Assembly: GCA_022763485.1 (NCBI GenBank)
Contig: JALEGX010000104.1
Coordinates: 1 to 57,604, forward strand
DNA: 57,604 bases
Direction of reading: 5' to 3'
Source of the DNA: Paracoccaceae bacterium
GTDB lineage: Bacteria; Pseudomonadota; Alphaproteobacteria; Rhodobacterales; Rhodobacteraceae
A model generated the notes under the pieces. The model saw only the letters and a list, made by a program, of their open reading frames with translations. It did no database searches and had not been told where the DNA came from. Made by a program: the position numbers and the translations under genes. Of this stretch, positions 25,801-34,960 are shown piece after piece; the stretch's first letter is position 1, and each line of letters begins with the position of its first letter.

Positions 25801-27321
25801 ATGGCCCGACGTGCCCGCGCTTCGCGCGACAGACAAGCTGCCCCCGCCGGCGCCCCCGCTTCGCCCTTCATCAAGCGTGTTCTGCCGTTCTTTGACATTC
25901 TGGACGAAGATCAGCTCGTCAAACTGGAAGCGCAGGTGGACTGGCTGTTCGAAGAGGTCGGCGTTGCCTTCCGCGATGACCCTGAGGCTCTGGACCTGTG
26001 GCGCCATGAAGGCGCGCGTATCGAGGGGGACATCGTCCGCGCCGACGCGCAATGGATCCGCGCACTCTGTGCCAAAGCGCCCAAACAGTTCACCCAGGTG
26101 GCCCGCAATCCCGAACGGTCGGTGACCATCGGGGGCGACAATCAGGTCTTCGCCCCGGTCTATGGGTCGCCCTTCGTGCGCGATCTGGAGCGTGGCCGCC
26201 GGTACGGCGACATGGCCTCCTTCGAAGAGCTGGTGAAGCTGACCTACATGCATCCGAACCTGCATCACGGCGGCTTTGTGACCTGTGAACCGACGGATGT
26301 GCCGGTGTCCAAACGCCATTTCGACATGTTGATGGCCCACATCACACTGAGCGACAAACCGCATCTTGGGGCGATCACGGAAATGAGCCGCGCCCAGGAC
26401 AGTATGGACATGATGGACATCGTCTTTGGTCGCGATTTCGTGGACCAGAACTGCGTCATCATGGGCAACGTGAATTCAAATTCGCCGTTGCTGGTCGACC
26501 GTGTCGTGACAGAGGCTGCGCGCGTCTATTCGACCCGCGGACAGGGGCTGATCACCGTGCCGTTCATCCTGTCGGGTGCGATGGGGCCGGTTTCGACCGC
26601 CGCCAGCGTGGCGCAGGCGATGGCAGAGGCGATGATGGTCTGTGCCTATGTCCAGCTGTTGCGTCCGGGGGCGCCCTTCGTGATGGGGAACTTCCTGTCG
26701 TCCATGTCGCTGAAGACCGGGGCGCCGACCTTCGGGATGCCCGAACCGGTGGTGTCGAACTATGCCATCGGTCAGCTGGCCCGCCGTGCCGGGCTGCCGC
26801 TGCGCTGTGGCGGGTCGCTGACCGCCTCCAAGATCGAAGACGGGCAGGCGGCCTATGAAAGCGCCGACAGCATGCATTCCACCATGCTGGCAGGTGCAAA
26901 CTATGTTCTGCACGCAGCCGGCTGGCTGGAAGGGGGCCTGTCCACTGGCTACGAAAAGTTGGTGATGGATGCGGACCGGCTGGGTTCGTATCAGAAGGTG
27001 CTGGGGCAGGGGCTGGACACCTCCGAAGACAGTTTCGCCCGCGACGCCTATGCCGAGGTCGAACCCGGTGGGCACTTCCTAGGGTCCGCGCATACCATGC
27101 GCCACTATCAGACCGCGTTCTACGAACCGAAGCTCTCTGACAGCGAGAATGTCGAGAACTGGGAAGAAGGCGGATCGAAAGACATGCGCACCCGCGCCTG
27201 CGAACGGTGGAAACAGATGCTGGCGGACTATCAGCCCCCGGCGATGGAAGAGGCCAAGCTGGAAGAGCTGCAGGCCTATGTCGCCAAGCGCAAGGAGGAG
27301 CTGCCCGATGCCTGGTACTAA
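25801..27321 (+). CDS. MttB-family (trimethylamine methyltransferase-like, non-pyrrolysine) protein
   Basis: The 506-residue protein belongs to the COG5598 trimethylamine methyltransferase family. Family hallmarks seen are ILDEDQLVKLEAQVDWLFEEVG near the N-terminus, GGFVTCEPTDVP near 156, the LSGAMGPVSTAASVAQAMAEA region near 257 and a C-terminal GGHFLGSAHTMRHY block. No in-frame TAG occurs, so it has no pyrrolysine and is not a classical TMA methyltransferase; non-Pyl relatives demethylate glycine betaine, carnitine or proline betaine with a corrinoid protein. No corrinoid protein is encoded in the window. Start chosen after GGAGAG; it overlaps the next gene by 14 nt. Demethylation of a quaternary amine is plausible but unproven. 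Confidence 0.88.
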   Translation: MARRARASRDRQAAPAGAPASPFIKRVLPFFDILDEDQLVKLEAQVDWLFEEVGVAFRDDPEALDLWRHEGARIEGDIVRADAQWIRALCAKAPKQFTQVARNPERSVTIGGDNQVFAPVYGSPFVRDLERGRRYGDMASFEELVKLTYMHPNLHHGGFVTCEPTDVPVSKRHFDMLMAHITLSDKPHLGAITEMSRAQDSMDMMDIVFGRDFVDQNCVIMGNVNSNSPLLVDRVVTEAARVYSTRGQGLITVPFILSGAMGPVSTAASVAQAMAEAMMVCAYVQLLRPGAPFVMGNFLSSMSLKTGAPTFGMPEPVVSNYAIGQLARRAGLPLRCGGSLTASKIEDGQAAYESADSMHSTMLAGANYVLHAAGWLEGGLSTGYEKLVMDADRLGSYQKVLGQGLDTSEDSFARDAYAEVEPGGHFLGSAHTMRHYQTAFYEPKLSDSENVENWEEGGSKDMRTRACERWKQMLADYQPPAMEEAKLEELQAYVAKRKEELPDAWY

Positions 27322-28483
27322 GATCACCGGCCTGCGGGCCACCCCGATCAATATCCCGCTGGAAAAGCCGATGTGGTGGACCGGCGGGCATTATCCGGGC
27401 ACGTCCAAGACCATCATCGAGGTGGAAACCGATCAGGGCATTGTCGGGCTGGGCGAAGCCCCGTCCATTGATGTGGTGGACAGCATCCGCGCCATGGGCG
27501 AGCGCCTGATCGGTGCGGACCCGCTGGATGTGGCGGGGTGCGAAAGCCTGTGCGTGCCGCCCTGGCAGATCGTGCAGAACACCGATGACAGCTCGGTCGT
27601 GAAGGCGTTTGGCGCAATTGAGATCGCGTTGTGGGACATCCGCGGCAAGGTTGCTGGTGAACCGCTTTACCGGCTGCTGGGCGGTGCGGTGCGCAAGGAA
27701 ATCCCCTTTACCGAATACTTCGGCTATCGCGCGGGCGGGGAAATGGACCCGCAGGCCGTTGCCGAGTATTGCGCCCGCATGGCCGAAGAGCACGGCAGCA
27801 CCATGTTCGAGGGCAAGCTGATCCTGGGCGATCCGGAGCTGGAGATCGACACGGTGAAGGCCCTGCGCGAAACGCTGGGCCGCAAGGCGATGATCCGTCT
27901 GGACAGCAACATGCAGTACTCGCTGCCCACGGCGATGCGCCTGTTCCGCGAAATCGAACCCTACAACATCCGCAACTACGAAGACCCGGTTGCGACGTTC
28001 GAGGAGATGGCAGAGCTACGCCGTCACTTCACCATCCCGATCTCTACCCATGTGCCGGATATCCGCAAGGCGGTGGCGCTGGGCGCACCGGATTACATCG
28101 TGACCAACTTTGCCGTGCTGGGCGGCATCGCCCGTGCGGTGCGTTTCATCGGCGCGTGTGAGGCGATGGGCGTCGGTTTCTGGTGCTATTCCGGGGACGC
28201 CGGCATCGCGACCGCTGGCTATCTGCACGTGTCTGCGGCGATGCCGTGGATTTCCGAACCGTCGCAATCGCTGTTCCGCTGGCAGGTGGGGGACGTGATC
28301 GAAGGCGGCCCGTTCCGCCAGAAAAACGATGTGATCGCCGTTCCCGAAGGTCCGGGTCTGGGCGTCACGCTGGATCGCGACGCGCTGAACCACTGGCACA
28401 ACCATCTGGTCGAAAACGGACCGCTTGACCATTTCCATGACCCCGCAATGCCCGGCCGTTTTCGCCGGCTGCCCCTGAACTGA
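27308..28483 (+). CDS. Mandelate racemase/muconate lactonizing (enolase superfamily) enzyme
   Basis: The 391-residue protein has the N-terminal capping domain and C-terminal barrel of the enolase superfamily. Visible catalytic-type residues are K170 (FEGKL), D199 (LDSN) and E225 (YEDP). A by-eye comparison with glucarate dehydratase puts H248 (STHVPD) where that family has a metal-ligand Asn, and Y294 (CYSGDAG) where it has the catalytic His of SHSNNH. So the chemistry probably differs from acid-sugar dehydration. It starts after AAGGAGGAG inside the end of the MttB-family gene, so the two are coupled. An epimerase or dehydratase acting on a betaine-like compound is conceivable, but this is speculation. 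Confidence 0.85.
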   Translation: MPGTKITGLRATPINIPLEKPMWWTGGHYPGTSKTIIEVETDQGIVGLGEAPSIDVVDSIRAMGERLIGADPLDVAGCESLCVPPWQIVQNTDDSSVVKAFGAIEIALWDIRGKVAGEPLYRLLGGAVRKEIPFTEYFGYRAGGEMDPQAVAEYCARMAEEHGSTMFEGKLILGDPELEIDTVKALRETLGRKAMIRLDSNMQYSLPTAMRLFREIEPYNIRNYEDPVATFEEMAELRRHFTIPISTHVPDIRKAVALGAPDYIVTNFAVLGGIARAVRFIGACEAMGVGFWCYSGDAGIATAGYLHVSAAMPWISEPSQSLFRWQVGDVIEGGPFRQKNDVIAVPEGPGLGVTLDRDALNHWHNHLVENGPLDHFHDPAMPGRFRRLPLN

Positions 28484-28492
28484 GGAGTCCCC

Positions 28493-29572
28493 ATGACATT
28501 TCCCGATATGATGTCTGCCGTTTATCTGACGGGCCACGGTGGCCCGGAAACGCTGGAGTTTCGTGGCGACGTGCCGGTGCCAAAACCGGCTGCCGATGAG
28601 GTGCTGATCCGGGTAGGGGCCGCGGGAATCAACAACACGGATGTGAATACGCGGATCGGATGGTATTCCAAGGCGGTCGAGGGTGATACCGAAGCCGCCG
28701 CAGACAACCTGGCCGCGGACGCCGAAGACGCAAGCTGGACCGGTCGCCCGCTGGTCTTTCCGCGGATTCAGGGGGCTGATGCCTGTGGCGAAATTGTCGC
28801 CGTTGGTGCAGATGTGGATCCGGCACGGATCGGTGAACGGGTTTTGGTCGCCAGTCTGCAACCCGCAGCGGATGCAGCCGACGAGTGGGATTTCATCACC
28901 TGGGGGTCGGAATGTGACGGCGGGTTCGCCCAGTTTGCAACGGCCCGCAGCGTTCATGCGCACAGGGTTCAAAGCACCCTGACGGATGTTGAGCTTGCGT
29001 CTTTTCCCTGTGCCTATTCCACCGCGGAAAACCTGATCTCGCGCGCCAATTGCAAGGCCGGTGACATCGTCCTGATCACCGGGGCCTCTGGGGGCGTCGG
29101 GTCGGCCGCCGTGCAGCTGTGCAAGCGGCGCGGGGCAACCGTGATTGCCATGGCATCGGCCAGCAAACATGAGCAGATGCAGGCGCTTGGGGCCGACCGG
29201 TTGCTGGACCGGAACGAGGATCCGGTTGCTGTTCTGGGGGAGCAAAGTGTCACGCTGGTTGTCGATCTGGTTGCAGGAGACGGCTTTCCCGGACTGATCG
29301 CCTGTCTGAAACGGGGAGGCCGGTATGCCACCTCCGGCGCGATTGGGGGGCCGCTGGTGTCGCTGGATGTGCGTGATCTCTACCTCAAGGACCTGACCTT
29401 TGTTGGAGGCACCGCACAGGCGGCAGAAACCATGCCAAACCTGATCCGCTATATCGAGGCAGGCGAAATCAAACCCCTTGTCGCCCAGACCTTCCCGCTC
29501 AGCGAAATCCGCAAAGCGCAGGACGTGTTCCTGCAAAAGACATTCGTCGGCAAGCTGGTCTTGCTGCCCTGA
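28493..29572 (+). CDS. Quinone-oxidoreductase-type alcohol dehydrogenase (MDR superfamily)
   Basis: The 359-residue protein of the medium-chain dehydrogenase/reductase superfamily has a GroES-like N-terminal domain, the nucleotide-binding segment ITGASGGVGSAAVQL near residues 196-210 and the zeta-crystallin-like GIN(N)TD block near residue 45. The catalytic zinc ligands of classical alcohol dehydrogenases are not evident, so a zinc-free NAD(P)H quinone/enoyl reductase type is likely. AGGAG precedes the ATG, 9 nt after the enolase-superfamily gene. It belongs to the same operon and presumably handles a carbonyl or enone intermediate. Confidence 0.83.
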   Translation: MTFPDMMSAVYLTGHGGPETLEFRGDVPVPKPAADEVLIRVGAAGINNTDVNTRIGWYSKAVEGDTEAAADNLAADAEDASWTGRPLVFPRIQGADACGEIVAVGADVDPARIGERVLVASLQPAADAADEWDFITWGSECDGGFAQFATARSVHAHRVQSTLTDVELASFPCAYSTAENLISRANCKAGDIVLITGASGGVGSAAVQLCKRRGATVIAMASASKHEQMQALGADRLLDRNEDPVAVLGEQSVTLVVDLVAGDGFPGLIACLKRGGRYATSGAIGGPLVSLDVRDLYLKDLTFVGGTAQAAETMPNLIRYIEAGEIKPLVAQTFPLSEIRKAQDVFLQKTFVGKLVLLP

Positions 29573-29594
29573 ATACCCTGACTGAGGAAAACTC

Positions 29595-32063
29595 ATGCCC
29601 GAGATTCAAAAAGAAGAAAGCACCGGCGGCAAGACGCTGCCATCCCACGCCAAGGTGGTGGTGATCGGCGGCGGCGTTGTCGGCTGTTCGATCCTTTTCC
29701 ACCTGGCGAAATTCGGCTGGAAAGACGCCGTCCTGCTGGAGCGGGACGAGCTGACCTCCGGCTCGTCCTGGCACGCGGCCGGCCAGATCCACACGATCAG
29801 CTCGGACCCGAACATCTCGCGCCTGCAGTCCTATACCATCGACCTCTACAAAGAGATCGAAGAGACCTCGGGCCATTCTGTCGGTATGCACATCACCGGC
29901 GGTTTCTATCTGGCTTCGACCCCGGAATGGTATGACTATCTGAAGCGCGAACGGTCGAAAGCCCGCTACATGGGGCTGCATCAGGAATTCATCAGCCCCA
30001 AGGAAGTGGCCGAGCGGCACCCGCTGATCGACCCCAAGCATTACCACGCAGCGCTGTGGGATGATCAGGACGGTGATGTCGATCCGTCGGGCGCCACCTA
30101 TGCCTTTGCCAAATCGGCCCGTCACCACGGCGCGCAGTATTTCACCCATTGCGGCGTGACCGCGATGAGCCAGCGCCCCGACGGTAGCTGGGATCTGACC
30201 ACGCCCAAAGGCATGATCAACGCAGAGCACGTGGTGAACTGTGGCGGTCTGTGGGCGCGTGAAGTTGGCCATATGTCCGGCATCCACCTGCCGGTTCAGC
30301 CGATGGAGCACCACTATCTGATCACCGAAGCGATCCCAGAGATTGCCGAGCGTATGGACAGCATGGGCGAAGCCGGTCGTCTGCCCGCGGGCATCGACTA
30401 TGAGGCGAATATCTACTTCCGTCAGGAACGTCGGGGCATGTTGCTGGGCACCTATGAGCCCAAGTCGACCCCGTGGAAAGTGGAAGGCACCCCGTGGGAC
30501 TTCGGTCACGAGCTGCTGCAGCCCGACCTGGACCGGATCGCCGACCGTCTGGAGATGTCGTTTGAACGGATCCCGTCCATCGGCAACGCTGGCATCAAGG
30601 ACATGATCAACGGCCCGTTCACCTTCGGTCCCGATGGCAACCCGATGATCGGTCCGGTTCCGGGCATGAAGAACTACTGGTGCGCGGTTGGGGTTATGGC
30701 AGGCTTCTGTCAGGGCGGCGGCGTGGGCCTGACCATGGCCGAGTGGATGATCGACGGCGAGCCTTCGATCGACGTCTGGGCCATGGACGTTGCACGCTTT
30801 GGCGAATTCGCAACCCCGGATTGGGGCACCATCAAGTCGGCCGAAAACTATGAGCGCCGTTTTGTGATGACCTTCCCGAACGAAACCCTGCCCAAGGGCC
30901 GTCTGCAAAAGACCACCGCGCTTTATGATCGTCTGGTTGCCAAAGGTGCGGTGATGGATCAGGGCTTTGGTCTGGAAAATGCCCTGTGGTTTGCCGATGG
31001 CGCAGAAGACGCCCACGAAGAACCCACCTTCGAGCGCAACCGGTCCTTCGACTATGTCAAACGCGAAGTTGAAGCCGTGCGCGACGCGGTGGGCGGGATC
31101 GAAATTGCGAACTTTGCCAAACATGAGTTCAAGGGCGCAGGTGCGCGCGCGTATCTGAACCGCACGCTGGCGGGCTATGTCCCCAAGCCGGGCCGTCTGA
31201 CCCTGACCCCGATGCTGACCGAAAACGGCCGCCTGTATGGCGATTTGACCGTTGCATGTCTGTCCGAAGAGCACTTCATCCTGTTCGGGTCGGGCGCGAT
31301 GCAGGAGGCGCACCGTCGTTGGTTCGAAAAGGATCTGCCGGCTGATGTGACCTATCACAATGCATCCGACGAATGGCATGGCGTGGCGCTGTCCGGTCCG
31401 AAATCGCGTGAGCTGTTGGCCCGGATCACCCGGGATGATGTCAGCCCAGATGCGTTCAAGTTCCGCGACCTGCGCCAGACCTTTGTGGGCGGCGTGCCGG
31501 TGATCCTGAACCGGATTTCCTTCTCGGGTGAGCTGGGTTTTGAAATCTACTGTAAGCCGCAGTATCTGCTGCGTCTGGCGCAGTCGATCGAAGAGGCCGG
31601 CGCCGATCTGGGCTATCGCTGGTATGGCGCGCGGGCGCTGATGTCGCTGCGCCTAGAAAAAGGCTGGGGGGTCTGGACCACGGATTTCCGTCCCGACTTC
31701 AACGCGGTCGAGAGCGGCATGGATGCCTTCATCAACTGGAAGAAGGACTTTGTCGGCAAGGACGCCACGCTGAAGTTCCGCGAAGAAGGCGTGAAGCAGA
31801 AGCTGGTCACCATGACCATCGATGTCGAAGGCATCGACGTATCCAACGACGAAGCGATCCTGAAAGATGGCGAAGCCGTCGGCTACGTCAGCTCGGGCGG
31901 GTACGGCCACCGTGTCGGCAAGTCCATGGCGATGGGCTACGTCGCGGCGGAACATGCCGCTCCGGGCACGACGCTGCAGGTGGAAATCTTGGGCCAGTTC
32001 TACGACGCCGAAGTGCTGGGCGCGCCAGCCTATGACGCCAACGGCGCCAACATGCGCGCCTGA
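29595..32063 (+). CDS. Dimethylglycine/sarcosine dehydrogenase-like FAD/GcvT protein
   Basis: The 822-residue two-domain enzyme has an N-terminal DAO-type FAD domain, with motif VVVIGGGVVGCSILFHLAKF at 21-40 and SGSSWHAAG at 55-63, where the His is the usual site of covalent FAD in this family. The C-terminal half (about 430-815) is a folate-binding GcvT/aminomethyltransferase region. Such enzymes oxidatively demethylate N-methyl glycines and can pass the one-carbon unit to tetrahydrofolate. Length is normal (about 810-830). It follows the dehydrogenase gene by 22 nt. Dimethylglycine, sarcosine and other N-methyl amino acids are all possible substrates. Confidence 0.9.
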   Translation: MPEIQKEESTGGKTLPSHAKVVVIGGGVVGCSILFHLAKFGWKDAVLLERDELTSGSSWHAAGQIHTISSDPNISRLQSYTIDLYKEIEETSGHSVGMHITGGFYLASTPEWYDYLKRERSKARYMGLHQEFISPKEVAERHPLIDPKHYHAALWDDQDGDVDPSGATYAFAKSARHHGAQYFTHCGVTAMSQRPDGSWDLTTPKGMINAEHVVNCGGLWAREVGHMSGIHLPVQPMEHHYLITEAIPEIAERMDSMGEAGRLPAGIDYEANIYFRQERRGMLLGTYEPKSTPWKVEGTPWDFGHELLQPDLDRIADRLEMSFERIPSIGNAGIKDMINGPFTFGPDGNPMIGPVPGMKNYWCAVGVMAGFCQGGGVGLTMAEWMIDGEPSIDVWAMDVARFGEFATPDWGTIKSAENYERRFVMTFPNETLPKGRLQKTTALYDRLVAKGAVMDQGFGLENALWFADGAEDAHEEPTFERNRSFDYVKREVEAVRDAVGGIEIANFAKHEFKGAGARAYLNRTLAGYVPKPGRLTLTPMLTENGRLYGDLTVACLSEEHFILFGSGAMQEAHRRWFEKDLPADVTYHNASDEWHGVALSGPKSRELLARITRDDVSPDAFKFRDLRQTFVGGVPVILNRISFSGELGFEIYCKPQYLLRLAQSIEEAGADLGYRWYGARALMSLRLEKGWGVWTTDFRPDFNAVESGMDAFINWKKDFVGKDATLKFREEGVKQKLVTMTIDVEGIDVSNDEAILKDGEAVGYVSSGGYGHRVGKSMAMGYVAAEHAAPGTTLQVEILGQFYDAEVLGAPAYDANGANMRA

Positions 32064-32083
32064 TCGAAGGGGAGGGCAGGATC

Positions 32084-33085
32084 ATGACCAAGCCAATGCG
32101 CATTGCGCAAGAGGCCGCTCGGCCCGTAGCTTTGGCAGCGACCAAGCGGTTTGTCTTGGTTATCCTGCCCTCTTATTCGCCCTTCGATGTCACAAGTGCA
32201 ATTGCGGCATTGGAGGCGGCCAACCGCCATCAAAGGCGGGCCCTTTACACTTGGACCGTTGTCAGCGTGGACGGCGCCCCGGTGCGCGCGCCGAACGGGT
32301 TGTCGCTGGCGGTGGACGGAGCGCTGCCAAAGGTCGATCGGTCTGACAGCGTTCTGGTGTGCGGGGGCGAGGGGTTTGAAGCCGATTGCACCCTGCCGCT
32401 GCTGGCCTGGCTGCGCAGTGCGGACCGAAAGGGTGCAACGCTGGGTGGGATCGCCGGGGGTGTACATGCGCTGGCGCAGGCTGGCCTGTTGTCACGGCGG
32501 CAGGTGTCGACCCACTGGTCGCTGCGCAAGGTGATGATGGAAACCCATCCGGAGGTCGATGTCCTGCGGTCCATCTATGTCTGTGACACGCGCCGCGTGA
32601 CCTGTGCAGGCGGGGTGTCCACGCTGGACCTGTTGCTGCATCTGATCGCGCAGGATCATGGGTCTGAAACGGCGACGGCAGTTGCGGATCGGCTGGTGTG
32701 TTCGACACCGCGGACCAGCAGCCATGACCAGACGATTTCTGAACATTGCCGCACCGGAGTACGGCATGAAAAGCTGACGGCGGCGCTGCAATTGATGCAG
32801 TCCGAGCTGGAAAACCCCTGGACACCGGGTGAGATCGCCGAACAGGTTGGCCTGTCGACACGGCAGCTCGAGCGGTTGTTTTCCAAGTACCTCAGCGCAA
32901 CGCCCAAGGTGTTCTACACCAAGCTGCGTCTGGAGAATGCGCGTATGCTGTTGCAGCAGACGAACATGAAGATCATCGAAATCGGCCTGGCCAACGGCTT
33001 TTCCTCGCAAAGCCATTTCAGCCGGGTGTACCGAAAGCATTTCGGCATTTCACCTCATGCCGAGCGCGGGGTCGCCGGAGGCTGA
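32084..33085 (+). CDS. GlxA-family (DJ-1/PfpI + AraC HTH) transcriptional regulator
   Basis: The 333-residue regulator has an N-terminal glutamine-amidotransferase-like (DJ-1/PfpI) sensor domain (about 20-190) and a C-terminal pair of AraC HTH motifs (about 225-325, including EQVGLSTRQLERLFSKYL). The class includes GbdR, CdhR and ArgR-type regulators of glycine betaine, carnitine and arginine catabolism, which fits the N-methylamine theme. It follows the dimethylglycine-dehydrogenase-like gene by 20 nt and is likely co-transcribed, giving positive feedback. A second ATG four codons in is an alternative start. The effector is unknown. Confidence 0.88.
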   Translation: MTKPMRIAQEAARPVALAATKRFVLVILPSYSPFDVTSAIAALEAANRHQRRALYTWTVVSVDGAPVRAPNGLSLAVDGALPKVDRSDSVLVCGGEGFEADCTLPLLAWLRSADRKGATLGGIAGGVHALAQAGLLSRRQVSTHWSLRKVMMETHPEVDVLRSIYVCDTRRVTCAGGVSTLDLLLHLIAQDHGSETATAVADRLVCSTPRTSSHDQTISEHCRTGVRHEKLTAALQLMQSELENPWTPGEIAEQVGLSTRQLERLFSKYLSATPKVFYTKLRLENARMLLQQTNMKIIEIGLANGFSSQSHFSRVYRKHFGISPHAERGVAGG

Positions 33086-33122
33086 CCCCACCCGCAGTTT
33101 GACGAAATCCGAGGTCGGGACC

Positions 33123-33344
33123 TCAGAAGACGTGCGATGCAAAAACGTGCCGAACGATGTCTTCGCGTTTGATGCCGCGTGCTGCAAGTTCCTGATCGGA
33201 AAGGTTGCGCAGGAATTCGACCTGGCGAACGCGGTCGTTGTTTTCTGCGACAGCAACCAGAAACGCGCCGATTGCATGCAGAATGCGCTTGGGCAGGGCG
33301 AAAACCCCGGGACGTTCGGAAATATGCAAGCTTGTCTGTGCCAT
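33123..33344 (-). CDS. DUF1127 family small protein
   Basis: The 73-residue protein ends in the DUF1127 signature: a short Arg/Leu-rich helix pair with LRNLSDQELAARGIKREDIVRHVF. Some DUF1127 proteins of alphaproteobacteria affect RNA turnover and carbon or phosphate responses; the role of this one is unknown. It is a single gene on the minus strand, converging on the GlxA-type regulator and about 118 nt from the next stop on its other side. Confidence 0.88.
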   Translation of the reverse strand: MAQTSLHISERPGVFALPKRILHAIGAFLVAVAENNDRVRQVEFLRNLSDQELAARGIKREDIVRHVFASHVF

Positions 33345-33462
33345 GGGAATAGTCCTTTGATAGCGTCATTCCCTCCCTGCTCCCCAGATAGGACAGAGCT
33401 TCTGCCCTGGCTAGGGGTAAGGGAGCATAGCCGCGATGCGTCTGCTGCAAAGGAGCTGGGGC

Positions 33463-34683
33463 TCAGGTCTGGTTGACTGGGCCGTCTGACGAGTCGTTGC
33501 GCCACAGATAGAGCGCCGCAACGAAGCCCACACAGCCCAACACAAACAGTCCGATGCCGGCCGCGTCCAGCCCGTGGCTGGCCAACAGCCAACCGGACAG
33601 AGGGTAGGTGACCAGCCAGCAGGCATGCGACAGCGTGAATTGCGCGGCGAACAGGGCAGGGCGATCCTCTGGCGCGGCGGCGGAGCGCAACAGGCGCCCA
33701 GTCGGTGTCAGCACCCCCGAATATCCAAGGCCGATGCCGAACCAGGACAGCATGAGCGTCCCCAGGGACAGCAGGCCAAGCTGGGAAAAGATCGTCAGGG
33801 ACAGCAGGGAAAGCGCAGACACCGTAGCCCCGCACAGCATGACCGGGCGATCCGGCAGATGTTTCAGGATGCGCGGCAGAAGCAGTGCGGTCAGCATGGA
33901 TCCGGTGCCAAAGGCGGCCAGAACCAGAGGTAGGCCGCGCTCTCCCAGGTCCAGGATTCCGCGGACGATCACGACCGAGTTGACAAAGACCATCGCGCTG
34001 GTCGAGGCGACCAACAGGTTCAGTGCCATGAGCCCGCGCAGGGTCGGGACCGCCAGGAACAGTTTCAACCCCCGCGTTGTGCGATCCCAGAACCCCCGTG
34101 GTTTGGTGGGTTTCGGATTGGGCAGAATGACGGAAACCACCAGGAGTGCCGAGGCAAAGAACCCAACGAACGTGCCAAAAAACAACGTGTTGAACGTGAC
34201 CATCGTCAGCAACGCGGCCGCCAGCATTGGTGTGATCAGGCTTTCCAGATCATAGGTCAGACGCGACAGCGACAACGCGTTGGTGTAATCCTCTTCCTCC
34301 GTCAGGATGTCCGGGATCGTGGCCTGAAAGGCTGGCGTGAACCCGGCCGAGGCCGATTGCAGCAGAAAGACCAGCACGTAGATTTGCCAGATCTCGGTCA
34401 CGAAGGGCAGGCAGAAGGCAACCCCGGCCCGGATCAGGTCCAACCCGACCAGCCAGGCCCGGCGCGGCAGCCGTTCCGCCAGCGCGGCGGCGATCGGGGC
34501 CAGGGTCACATAGCTGATCATCTTGATCGTCAACGCCAGGCCCAGCACGATACTGGCCTGATCACCGGCAATGTCATAGGCCAGAAGGCCCAGCGCAACA
34601 GTAGCCAGCCCGGTGCCTAGCAGCGCGATCATCTGCGCGCCGAACAGGTGCCTGTAGGTTCGGTTTTTGAGAACGCCCAACAT
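33463..34683 (-). CDS. MFS transporter, probable metal exporter (NreB-like)
   Basis: The 406-residue major facilitator protein has about 12 membrane spans. It has no His-rich tail such as some NreB proteins carry. It starts 2 nt after the stop of a CsoR/RcnR-family repressor gene, as nreAB-type and related metal efflux operons do, and a G-tract operator lies ahead of the pair. This context suggests efflux of nickel, cobalt or another divalent metal. The transporter class is secure; the substrate is inference. Confidence 0.8.
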   Translation of the reverse strand: MLGVLKNRTYRHLFGAQMIALLGTGLATVALGLLAYDIAGDQASIVLGLALTIKMISYVTLAPIAAALAERLPRRAWLVGLDLIRAGVAFCLPFVTEIWQIYVLVFLLQSASAGFTPAFQATIPDILTEEEDYTNALSLSRLTYDLESLITPMLAAALLTMVTFNTLFFGTFVGFFASALLVVSVILPNPKPTKPRGFWDRTTRGLKLFLAVPTLRGLMALNLLVASTSAMVFVNSVVIVRGILDLGERGLPLVLAAFGTGSMLTALLLPRILKHLPDRPVMLCGATVSALSLLSLTIFSQLGLLSLGTLMLSWFGIGLGYSGVLTPTGRLLRSAAAPEDRPALFAAQFTLSHACWLVTYPLSGWLLASHGLDAAGIGLFVLGCVGFVAALYLWRNDSSDGPVNQT

Positions 34684-34685
34684 GG

Positions 34686-34952
34686 TCAGAGATACCGCGT
34701 AATGTCTTTGAAGTCTTGCGTGTTGCCGATGTGCCCATCGGCGTCTGCTTCAAGACAGTGATCGATGTGATCGTGGATCAGTGCCCGCTTGGCATTGGTG
34801 ATCGCTTTTTCGACCGCGTACATCTGCTGTGCGATTTCGGTGCAGGGGCGCCCGGTTTCGATCATTTCGATCACGCGGGCTAGATGTCCGTTTGCGCGTT
34901 TCAAACGGGCGGCAATCTTCGGGTGCGAGCTATGCTGATGTGAGTCGGACAT
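34686..34952 (-). CDS. CsoR/RcnR-family metal-sensing repressor
   Basis: The 88-residue all-helical repressor of the CsoR/RcnR/FrmR family has a His-rich N-terminus (SDSHQHSSHPKIAARLKRA) and the metal-site pattern Cys (RPCTEI), then His and Cys four apart within HDHIDHCLEA. This resembles the nickel/cobalt-type NreA and DmeR members more than formaldehyde-sensing FrmR. Without metal it should bind the G-tract dyad just upstream of its own start and shut off both itself and the MFS gene. Confidence 0.88.
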   Translation of the reverse strand: MSDSHQHSSHPKIAARLKRANGHLARVIEMIETGRPCTEIAQQMYAVEKAITNAKRALIHDHIDHCLEADADGHIGNTQDFKDITRYL

Positions 34953-34960
34953 GGCGCAAT

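Noticed and set aside
27308-28483. Naming the enolase-superfamily enzyme hydroxyproline betaine epimerase (HpbD) or glucarate dehydratase
   Set aside because: HpbD-type sequence blocks are absent, and the glucarate dehydratase catalytic His seems to be replaced, so neither name is supported.
33111-33124. GAGGTC-GG-GACCTC hairpin between the GlxA-type regulator and the DUF1127 gene
   Set aside because: A 2-nt loop is too small and there is no T-run; it is not a convincing terminator.
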